Below are positions 9,201 through 17,112 of a stretch of DNA of 24,689 nucleotides, in pieces. Under the pieces are notes generated by a model, which was not told the origin of the DNA, ran no database searches, and worked only from the letters and a program-made list of their open reading frames with translations. Source of the stretch: Chloromonas sp. AAM2 (lineage: Eukaryota > Chlorophyta > Chlorophyceae > Chlamydomonadales > Chlamydomonadaceae); contig QAXH01002092.1 in assembly GCA_004335635.1 (NCBI GenBank), positions 1 to 24,689 of the forward strand. Reading direction: 5' to 3'. The position numbers were made by a program, and so were the translations under genes. Within the stretch, counting starts at the first letter, position 1, and every line of letters begins with the position of its first letter.

Positions 9201-11254
9201 GTTAACAGCTGCACAGAACTCATTTGACGTAGTGCACATGGGACCAGCATCGTAAAGCGTTGCAGGCTTTAAGCTTGCCTTCGGCAAAGTGTCCAAACAT
9301 CCAGGCCATTGGGTAAGGAAAGCGAGACATGGCGCCGTCAAACCTTCCCGGCAAGCCTTACGCGCATGTCCTCCGATCTCTCGCCATTGGCTACCTGCAC
9401 AAGCGGCACCCTGTGCCGTTTGCCATGCGCAGGTACGCCAGCGCGCTGTATTACACATTCAGCGGGATGCTTGCGTCACAGTTCCGTGACGCGCCTCTGC
9501 TGAGCTGCGCGGAGGGCCTCGGCCCCTCCACCGTCAAGTACTTGCCCGAGTTTCTGCCCCGAACCCCTCCAGATCAAATGTCGTACGTACAGGTGCGGTG
9601 CATGTGGCCTTGTGCCGTGCAGCGTCTTGCAGTGACTGCAGTCCTCATCTGAGCTGCTCGATGCCGTTCGCCTGAAATGCCGTTTGTAGGCATCATGTCG
9701 TTTACCGCACCCGGTTGTGGAGAACGGATTATCAGCATAGGTGTGAACAGAAAGGCCACGTGTCTTGATAATCCGGGCACATCCGTGTTATGGCAGTCTT
9801 TGCTTCATCTCTGGAATAGCTTATAAAGTAAGGCATTCATCCAGGGGGGTGCACTCGTAGTTTTGGCGCCGCCCTGTAACTCACAACTGTCAGGGGACGG
9901 GGCCTGACAAAACCCACCATCTAACAGCAAACCTACAGGTCCAGCACAGAGTTTGAGTATGCCACTGTGCTCAGTCTCATAAGATGTTTCACCTGCATGT
10001 TTTGCAGTCACGCCTGTCGTCCCCTGGCGCCGAATGCCAGCTGAACTTGCGCACCGTGGTCGACTATTTTGACATACAGGTATGGTGGCTGACACATCAT
10101 CCTGGGAGTGTGCAACGATTGTCAGGTGGCACTGCATATGCGGCTGACCCACACGCCAAAGAAGGCTACATCTGTTCAACATCTGCGCAGACAGACGGCA
10201 ACTTGTTGTCATGCGTACACGTGCGGCTTGTTGAGTGTCGTTTGAATCTGTGGTCCTTCGCAATGATCACGTCACGAATGATCACGTCGCAATGATCACG
10301 TCAGCAGTCAGATTATTGCAGACCGAACGATGCCCACAGGGCCATATCAGCTAGGTTGGCACTGCCATAGCTTGGCTACCTATCGTATTCTCACTTGGGA
10401 TTTGTAGCAAACGTTTGTAAACGCGTTTACAAAGTCGCAAATTGCACATCTGAGAAGAGTAATAAAACCTGAGTCGATCTGTCGCTTTCTGGAACCAGTA
10501 GTCCTTCCGCCAACGATTGTGAAGCACCTTTTGAAACACCGTTATGCTTGCAGGCTCACCGCGCTTTAATTTGGCTTAAGTTCTTAGGGTGAAGCAGGAG
10601 ACCCCCAGCACACCTACCCAACCTACCCTACACACTCAAACTGGACAAAGAGGGTGTCGTTGGATAGATCTCGTTAAGGCGTATCCAGTGGCATCCTTAC
10701 TTGGCTGAAACTCCTTCGGAGCGAGCCGCAAACACGGTTTGAGAAAAAAAGTAAACTCTTGGTTTTTTTACACAGGAGACCCACCCACCCAGCAAGGGAC
10801 TCACCCACCCCCAACGCCAAATGGGCTTATTTTGATGCAGAACGCTTCTTTTCAGTGCCCTCTATCGTCTTACAACAATCTTATACCTCACTACATAGGG
10901 TTATTCAGCTTCTGCAGGCACTCTACCCTCCTGGGGTGAAGAGTTCCAAACTTTTATGAAATGATGCCATTTTGCACAAATGAGCTTTTACCCCTACCAA
11001 CTTAATGTCAAACTGTCATTTTGAGAAGCCAAAACAAAACCCAGTGTTACGAGTCCCAAGTGAGAAGACGGTAAACGATTTGGTTTGGTTTCGCTTTCTC
11101 ACTTGCGTCTGTGTTGTGGTGTCCTCCTTGTGCTGTGGCGCTCTTGCAGTGGGAGTGGTGGGTGTACGCGCTGCTGGTGCTGGGCTACCTTCTTGTCGTG
11201 CACATCTTGACGTTCATAGCGCTGCTATGGACCACACGCAAGGAGATGCGCTGA
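3276..11254 (+). CDS. ABCG-type (WHITE/PDR half-size) ABC transporter, 18 exons
   Basis: This is an ATP-driven membrane exporter with NBD-TMD order; the substrate cannot be read from sequence. Exons: 3276-3432, 3512-3702, 3835-3902, 4193-4715, 4861-4963, 5271-5356, 5910-6041, 6194-6313, 6588-6746, 6997-7350, 7543-7607, 7848-7925, 8097-8210, 8349-8664, 8826-8968, 9433-9592, 10008-10079, 11150-11254. All phases agree, giving 981 residues and TGA. Walker A GPSGGGKST is at residues 132-140, split by an intron inside the Ser codon. The Q-loop Gln (FVPQ) is 313, signature LSGGERKR 390-397, Walker B LLLLDEPTTG 410-419 and H-loop His (SLHQPR) 448. Membrane segments follow from about residue 650, for example MLAFCWAAIVIGAVFYGL, SIVLFLLPFVYMSYYAA, and the last exon WVYALLVLGYLLVVHILTFI. 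Oddities are an extra hydrophobic stretch at residues about 5-26, a Pro/Thr/Ala-rich insert of about 130 residues before the Q-loop, and an Ala/Gly/Glu-rich linker at about 520-625. The start was chosen as the ATG in good context at the head of the frame that splices into the NBD. Confidence 0.92.
5496..5519. repeat. Two-copy 12-bp tandem repeat
   Basis: AACACAGAAGTC occurs twice in a row inside ABCG intron 6 (5357-5909). No function is apparent. Confidence 0.85.
9725..9775. repeat. Inverted repeat, 10-bp perfect stem with 31-base loop
   Basis: CGGATTATCA at 9725-9734 is matched by TGATAATCCG at 9766-9775. It lies inside ABCG intron 16 (9593-10007). The stem does not extend beyond 10 bp. Confidence 0.8.
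10262..10302. repeat. Three-copy 12-mer (AATGATCACGTC)
   Basis: Perfect copies lie at 10262-10273, 10277-10288 and 10291-10302, in the last intron of the ABCG gene. Each contains the palindrome TGATCA followed by ACGTC. Confidence 0.9.
10383..11071. mobile_element. MITE-like element with terminal inverted repeats and TA flanks
   Basis: The left end (10383-10409) and the reverse complement of the right end (11045-11071) match at about 22 of 27 positions, including a perfect 13-base core (TTCTCACTTGGGA at 10388-10400). Each end abuts a TA dinucleotide (10381-10382 and 11072-11073), the target duplication of Tc1/mariner-type elements. The interior is more AT-rich than its surroundings, has no transposase-like frame, and carries a subterminal perfect palindrome. 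The whole element sits in the last ABCG intron (10080-11149) and probably accounts for its unusual length. The family assignment is an inference. Confidence 0.6.
10414..10433. repeat. Perfect 20-bp palindrome
   Basis: TTTGTAAACGCGTTTACAAA is its own reverse complement. It lies just inside the left terminal repeat of the MITE-like element and presents a TGTAA on both strands. Confidence 0.95.
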
Positions 11255-11603
11255 GGCGCTGAGGCAACTGTTGATCACATGTTGAGCGCTCCAACACACA
11301 CAAAAAAGCATCCAGGACAGAGGACACCACACTGGTTTCAGTGCCGCACCCAAGAATTGGCCCAGTTGTTTTTGCAGCCCATTCCTATTTTACGTTTCTG
11401 TTGGCGAACCATGTTGTAGTTTTCGTGCATTGTGGTTTCCACAAAGTCTCAACTGCGGGTTGGGTTTACCTGACAATCAACAGCACATTGCAAAGTGGCA
11501 CTGTATCTCACCAGGCAAGCGTGTGTAGGATTCACCCATTCTGCAACAATGTGCTTCTCATGAACGTCAGACGTTTCTTCGTCCGAGTGAGCGTAACGAC
11601 TGC
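11255..11603. other. Probable ABCG 3' UTR and intergenic sequence
   Basis: Sequence after the ABCG stop codon. I found no TGTAA polyadenylation signal (the usual chlorophycean motif) on the + strand here, so the transcript end cannot be placed. No other gene is seen. Confidence 0.4.
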
Positions 11604-12146
11604 ATGGTTATCCCCTCTGCACTTGCTACGTCTCCATGCTTCTCTTACGTACATTCAAGAGGCCTGAAGTGTGGCTCTTGTGACTGGGACGGCTTACACG
11701 CGTTTTCCCCTTCGCAACCCGAACATTTCAAGCGTTCTACTGCCGGCGTTCTGCTACCGGCAAGAAGTCGTCGGAAACTGCAAAGGACCATTGCAGCGGC
11801 ACTGCTGACTACTGCTACAAGAGTACGTACTCGTGGCCAACATGACACCATCATCTTGTCGTTGTTAGAGTGCGCTTGGACGAGTGCAAACGCCGACCGC
11901 ATGCTCCGACATGGCCTGGATGCGAATCGCTGGAGGGGCACTGCACGCGATGCGTGTGCCGCTCTGGACACATTCAGTCCCCTTACCAACGGCGAGTCAC
12001 TTGACAAGCTACAGAGTGTGCTTTTGGCAGTAATTGTCGTCGATGCACACTTCTCTGGTCGTCCACTGCAACAGCAGCGAGCGAGGACACGGTTCCTGTG
12101 TCATGCATCATCATCATTCTGTTGGCTGAGCAGACTGACTGGTTGA
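11604..12146 (+). CDS. Unrecognised open reading frame, 180 codons
   Basis: An uninterrupted frame starts with ATG at 11604 and stops after position 12143. The product has a basic N-terminal half (ARSRRKLQRTIAAALL) and a stretch reading LDKLQSVLLAVIVVDAHF near its end. I recognise no domain. Other frames in this part are also fairly open, so it may be chance, part of a spliced gene together with 12739-12972, or ABCG 3' UTR. A low-confidence candidate only. Confidence 0.2.
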   Translation: MVIPSALATSPCFSYVHSRGLKCGSCDWDGLHAFSPSQPEHFKRSTAGVLLPARSRRKLQRTIAAALLTTATRVRTRGQHDTIILSLLECAWTSANADRMLRHGLDANRWRGTARDACAALDTFSPLTNGESLDKLQSVLLAVIVVDAHFSGRPLQQQRARTRFLCHASSSFCWLSRLTG

Positions 12147-12738
12147 AAAACCCGCCGCTGTCAATGCCACGGTGCCGATGGGCTACAGCATACACGTTTC
12201 ACCTCGCCTTCACACCGTTCAAGCATCAGTGATGAAAAGCGAATGCGAGCGCATACATGTGTACCATGTTCGTTGGCCTTGCACACACACGTTTGGCACC
12301 TCGCATAGCTACTACAGAGTCAAGTGAAACGACAGTCTTCCTTCAACGCTTGTGACGCAACGCTCAAGACTGCACTGCCACACCGGCCAAAATTTCATGA
12401 GTGCATCCTGTCAGACAGCATCAATTTCAAACGCGTTGGGTACTTTGCCGTCCTTCAGCCAGTCACGTGTCGTACTGTTGTATTGTCAACAAGGCAGCAG
12501 TCTGCTTATGCAGGCGTCAGGCAAAAGCCACCCAGTCATGCTGCTCGACCAAGGGGCATGGCATGTGTTATGTATACGGGCCCAAAAGAATGGCCAACGC
12601 CTGATTCAGTGTGCAGTGCCGAGCCGCTTCGGCAAAGCAGCCACACGCAACTTGTGCAATGCACCCACCGTTGCAAGGTGTCCTGATCAACCCTCTGTAC
12701 TAGATTCGTTGGAGAGCCCATAGCCCGTAATCCGCTGA
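12147..12738. other. Intergenic stretch with overlapping open frames, unassigned
   Basis: Two overlapping + strand frames (12324-12686 and 12352-12723) lack recognisable motifs. One reads HPVMLLDQGAWHVLCIRAQ and later VLDSLESP, loosely protein-like. I cannot connect them into a supported gene. Confidence 0.3.
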
Positions 12739-12972
12739 CAAATTGCTGCACTACTCAACGATCTAAAATGGCTTGCACAACCTGCCACTGTCCACAACGG
12801 TGTTCTGCTGGCCATTCAAGCCACAGTCCTGATCTCCGTCATATCGAAATCTGCTGAGAAGAAGCGCAAGGAAGCTTGCTGCGGTGTGCGCTCAAAACGA
12901 GCACGTGTACCACCGCGAAAGGCAAAGAAAGTGGGCAAGGGGAAAGCCAGCACCAACCCAATGACAAGTTGA
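12739..12972 (+). CDS. Open frame with basic, NLS-like C-terminal tail, unassigned fragment
   Basis: The frame is open from just after a TGA at 12736-12738 to a TGA at 12970-12972 (77 codons). Apart from an ATG three codons before the stop it has no start codon, so it would need an upstream exon. It begins QIAALLNDLKWLAQP, looks helical and hydrophobic in the middle (LLAIQATVLISVIS), and ends in a Lys/Arg-rich tail with EKKRKE and SKRARVPPRKAKKVGKGK, which resembles a nuclear localisation or nucleic-acid-binding tail. This texture is more protein-like than the overlapping minus-strand frame. It could be the last exon of a small gene or transposon-derived protein between the convergent genes. 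No family is recognised. Confidence 0.3.
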   Translation, partial: QIAALLNDLKWLAQPATVHNGVLLAIQATVLISVISKSAEKKRKEACCGVRSKRARVPPRKAKKVGKGKASTNPMTS

Positions 12973-13066
12973 TGTGCTGATTTCCTCGTATAGGATAGGA
13001 TATGGGTGCTGTCAACCGCCACCCAAAAAATGCGTGGGCGAGCACACAAGCCTGTTGAGCTGTGCA

Positions 13067-13071
13067 TTACA
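13067..13071 (-). promoter_or_regulatory. Candidate TGTAA polyadenylation signal for the RRM gene
   Basis: The minus strand reads TGTAA here, the standard chlorophycean poly(A) signal, about 570 bases after the stop codon at 13643-13645. It would give a 3' UTR of normal algal length. Motif and position only. Confidence 0.35.
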
Positions 13072-13642
13072 CCTCGGAAGAAACAAGTTTCTTCCTTGGG
13101 CTCAACCGAAATGCTGTGTCTGGCATTTGAAAGTGCAAAGTCATGGCTGACCCCCTTGTGAGCAAACCACTCCAATGTGTTCTCCGACTCTCGTGTGCAT
13201 GCGTACACCCTGCCAAAGCATGGCAGCAGCATGGCTGTATTGCGCCTCATGTGCCCCTGAGGCCCGTCTCTCTCCCCCTCACACTTATGCAAACACTCCC
13301 ACGACGTGTCACACACATGCACACACTCAGGACACATGCAGACAAGTGCACACCTATACCTTGCACAGACCAAGCCTTTACTCTCGCGCTCTCACACACT
13401 CACTCCGGCTAGCACACGTATACAAGATGATAACGGGATTTGTAGGCACTTCCTGCCAACTGCTTTGTGCCGGTTCATACCACGCCTCAGTTGACACCCA
13501 GCACGCAACGCCAAACCATCCACACTTGAACTGCATCTGCTCACATCCAGTCTGTCAACGTCTGGCACACAAGCTCTCATCATTTCTTTGCACCGACGCT
13601 TTGTGTGTTCCGTACACCCACGCTAGTACTGCTTCGGTGCAC
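13072..13642 (-). other. Predicted 3' UTR of the CELF/C3-like gene, TG-rich
   Basis: This is the sequence between the stop codon and the candidate poly(A) signal. On the coding (minus) strand it is rich in TG steps, best at 13310-13326, where seven of eight adjacent dinucleotides are TG/GT interrupted by one CA. Long frames here on either strand are judged non-coding. Confidence 0.45.
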
Positions 13643-16600
13643 TCAAAACCCCATCTGCATGCCACCCATGTGGCCGCCCATGCCTTGCTGCATGCCCATA
13701 CCCATGCCAGGCATCTGCTGCATGCCCTGCATGCCTGCAGGCTGCTGCGGGCCGCCCTGGACCGGCTGCGGCGGCGGCTGCTGCTGCTGCTGCGCGTACA
13801 TCCCCTGCTGCTGTGCCTGCATCTGGGCCGCTTGCATCTGAGCCGCATACATGTCTTGTGGCGACGCCTGCTGCGGCGGCGGCTGGGGCCCGATCATGCC
13901 ACCCATTTGCCCTTGTGGCCCCATGACCCCGGCCATTCCACTCCCGTCATAACCGCTACTTCCGGCGTACCCAGGAGGCCCGCGAGCAGGCCCTGGCACC
14001 TGTCCCACGTCCCCAGCAGGAGCCCCCACAAGTGCGGCAGCTGAGGCCCCAGGGGAGCTCGCGCCGCCGGGCCCTGCGTACTTGACGATCAGGAGCCGCT
14101 GTTTGGGATCGTCCTGTAACGCCACCTGGCCGTCGAATTGCCGGATCGCCTTCTCGGCCATATCACTGCGAATCAAAGCACGTGCGAAGTGGTCCACAAA
14201 AGAAGAAGCTAAAGGAATATCGGCTTGATCAGTTGCGAGGCTGAACTTGACGAAAACGAACGTAACTCTGCAAAATACGGCTTCAAAAATTTTGCGTAGC
14301 GAAGGCTGGTGCCGGCTGTTTTTGAGTCTGACTTGAGTTTGTATCTGCTCACCGTGATTCGTACGTGACGAAGGCGCAGCCCTTGCTCTTGCCTTGCGGT
14401 GTTCGCAAGACCACCAGCTCCAGGATTGTGCCCACTGTGCTGAAGACTGCCCACAGGTCCGCCTCGCTCGCCTCAAACGGCACTTGACCAACAAACAGCT
14501 TCCTGCAATCGCATGCGTGGCGCATCGATCAACAAGAACCCAGGCAAGAATAGAAGCATGCACCGGCAGGGCATTGCAGCACGCCGCCGTTACTTTCCAT
14601 GCTTGGTCCATGCAACACCTCTGCACGACTTGGCTACCCCAGTTACACACATGCACCAGTTACACACATGCATGTCAAAGCCTCAAGAAACCTTCATTCA
14701 CAGGTCCACTCACCACTGCTTTGTTGCATCATCCATGACGCCGGCGCCCATCTTTGATGCCTGCATGGCCTGGTTTCCCACGCCAGGCACCTTGGCCCCG
14801 GCCACGCCACCCATGCCAGGTCGCATGCCAGGCTGCATGCCGGGCTGCATGCCTTGCTGCATGCCCATCCCCATGCCCATGCCGCCCATGTTCATGCCGC
14901 CCTGCGGTCGAACAATGCACGCACATGCAGTGGTGAGCTGACATGCTAAATCTCATTCAGAACAGTCACCACGTTATCCGCTGCAGAGCATGTGCACAAA
15001 GGCACTCAAACCATCCGACACAGCTGCTGAAGTTGTTCAGCAACAGACATATTAAACCACTCCACAGGCTTGTTTCGCATCGTGCCCGGCAAACACCGCC
15101 AAGCGTAGCAGACCCTGATAGCCACAGCACTGCATGGTCCAGTCCTGGGGCGCACGTGCATGCTACACACATGCCTGGACATGCCTCCTCTACCAGCACT
15201 CACCATGTTCATCATGCCCATGCCGTACCCGCCCATGCCTGCCATGCCTGGCATGTGGCCGCCCATGCCCGGCATGCCCATGCCATAGCCGCCCATGGCG
15301 TAAGGGAAGCCTGTGCCGCCCATGTTGTTGTACGCTGCCTTTTTCGCCGCTGCCCCTGCCATGGCGCCCGCCACCGCCGCCGCCCCTAGGATATTAGAGG
15401 TGTCGTAGCCACGCTTGGCGCCAGGCATGCCAGCGTACCCGTTGTCCTGCATCATGGGCACCTGCGATACGATGATCAGTGCGATCAGTCAGTGTGACTG
15501 GAACAGTATTGTGAAGTCGCAATGAAAGTACGAGCAAGTGGCCAAGCAGCCGCCTGGGGTGACATTCACTGACCAAACAATCACTGTACTTGCTAGCTAG
15601 CATCAGGGCAAAACGTCTAGTGACAAAGTGCATGCCCCCAGCCAACAACCCCCGATTCTGACTACAGCTTCAGGCAAATGCCTTCAGCTGACCTCGATAC
15701 CACCATGCCCCACCCTTCCCACGCCAACCAAGTCTTCAGTCACCTTGGCATCAGCAAACTTGACCACCATAGGCATCTTCGCTCCCTCTAGGTGCTGCTT
15801 CCCATGCAAACCAGCAATGGCGGCTTCACAGGATGACCACCGATCGTACGTAACAAACCCGCAGCCTGAGCCCAAATTCTTCTTGAGCAAGTGGACCTCA
15901 GTGACGTTGCCGTATGGTGCAAACATATTGCGCAGCAAGTCCTCAGTGATGGTGGCGGGAATCTGTTAGGTAGGGAACAGGAAAGAAGGGTGTGTGTGTG
16001 ACTGAAGGTTGTCGAAAGGCGAACACGGTACGCCTCTAAGGAGTAAACCTATGGTAGCCATTCAATGTTTCCAGAAAGTGCTGCGTGGCTTTGTGCTACT
16101 CTCACCTGCGCTGCTCGGCCAGGTAAAGTTAGTGGTCAATAAGCTGCAGGAAACGCCCTAGCTAGGATACCTACAAAACATGCTGCGAGTTCTAATGTAA
16201 CTCATTCAGAGCATCACGAATTGGTTGTTGCCCATTTGTGGTGAAAAAGACAGAATGAGCAGGTGGCACATGCGGTTGGCCTACCCGAGGACATGATTAT
16301 AATGAGTAGCTTGCCCATGCCAGCACACCATTTTTAGGCGCCATACGTGTTACTGCTGCTGCTGAAGAGCCTGTCTGATGGGCTGTCACCGGGATGCTTT
16401 GCTACCGGTCCATGCGCACCTGTCCAACAAACAGCTTCTTGGGCGCGATGCCGACGATGGGGCCATCGCCGCGCCGTGGTGGGTCCGCGAACTTGACCAC
16501 CATGGGTTTGCTGCCTCCCAAGTGGTTGGTGCCATTCTCCGCCTCCACGGCCAGTTCTGCCTCAGTCCAGTTGCTGTAAAGAATCATCGCGCATCCCTTG

Positions 16601-16773
16601 CTACGCCCATCGGGCCCGCTAATTACTTGGCAGCTGCGGATTGTCCCATACTGAGAGAACAGGTTCTGCACCTCTTGTGTGGTGCTTTCAAACGGCAGCT
16701 GGCCAACGAAGACTTTTGGCTCAGGGCAAACTGGCGGATTGTCTTGCCGCCAGTGCTGCCCATGGGCGGCCAT
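13643..16773 (-). CDS. Three-RRM RNA-binding protein, CELF/Bruno type (CHLAMY1 C3-like)
   Basis: Exons in transcript order: 16773-16420, 15962-15693, 15461-15204, 14901-14714, 14502-14353, 14165-13643. All phases agree, giving 580 residues. RRM1 runs from about residue 20 (RNP2 VFVGQL 21-26, RNP1 KGCAMILY 59-66). RRM2 starts at about 113 (RNP2 LFVGQI 114-119, split by an intron; RNP1 GSGCGFVTY 149-157). RRM3 spans 358-437 (KLFVGQVPF; KGCAFVTY; ends LLIVKYA). A Met/Gly-rich linker of about 160 residues separates RRM2 from RRM3, and a Gln/Met/Gly-rich tail (about 440-580) follows. Tandem RRM1-RRM2, a long linker and a C-terminal RRM3 are the CELF/Bruno plan. In Chlamydomonas the C3 subunit of the circadian complex CHLAMY1 has three RRMs and binds UG-repeats in mRNA 3' UTRs; orthology is inferred. 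The start used is the in-frame ATG at 16773 (GTGATGGCC). An upstream exon with another start is possible. Confidence 0.88.
14641..14674. repeat. Two-copy 17-bp tandem repeat
   Basis: AGTTACACACATGCAYS-type units at 14641-14657 and 14658-14674 differ at two bases. They lie in the intron (14503-14713) preceding the RRM3 exon. Confidence 0.85.
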
Positions 16774-17013
16774 CACGCTTTTGTGGTAGGCCAGAATGCT
16801 GGTTTGAGCTGTAGAAGCGGTGAGCCCGCCAGCGCTGAGGTGAGCGGGGTAGCTCAAGTACTATCAGATCGACCCGCCCGCCGCAATGCAACAGGTCAGA
16901 GCACAACCAGGCGTGATTGCACACGCGGGGTTGCTCTGCGCATCAGAGTCGCGGTTGGGTTTGAGGCATGAGCAAAAAGCGATTCTCAACTCACCCCCGT
17001 GCCCCAAACTCAC

Positions 17014-17112
17014 CGGCATGCGAGTGCTTTTTGCCTCGGAACGTTTACAGCCGGACGCACACTGCACGATGCAATCCATCAAGGCAGCAGCTTTTGAGGC
17101 CGGCTGAGTCAT
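17014..17112 (-). CDS. Possible alternative first exon of the RRM gene
   Basis: On the minus strand an ATG at 17112 opens a 33-codon frame beginning MTQPASKAAALMDCIVQC and ending at a strong GTGAGT donor (17013). A TAG acceptor ending at 16861 then joins in phase 0 to an enlarged exon 16860-16420, whose frame runs directly into RRM1. The protein would be 642 rather than 580 residues. Phase agreement and a good donor support it; the amino acids match nothing I know, so it remains an alternative. Confidence 0.3.

Noticed and set aside
12816..13373. 185-codon minus-strand open frame
   Set aside because: It lies in the predicted 3' UTR of the RRM gene and beyond, shows no domain, and overlaps the more protein-like + strand basic tail.
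13175..14044. 289-codon + strand open frame
   Set aside because: It is antisense to the last exon and 3' UTR of the RRM gene; its His/Leu/Cys-rich product comes from the CA-rich 3' UTR and the Met/Gln codons read backwards.
14710..15460. CRISPR-like or minisatellite array suggested by repeated CCCATGCC units
   Set aside because: The periodicity comes from Met/Gly codons in exons bounded by good splice sites; there are no uniform spacers.
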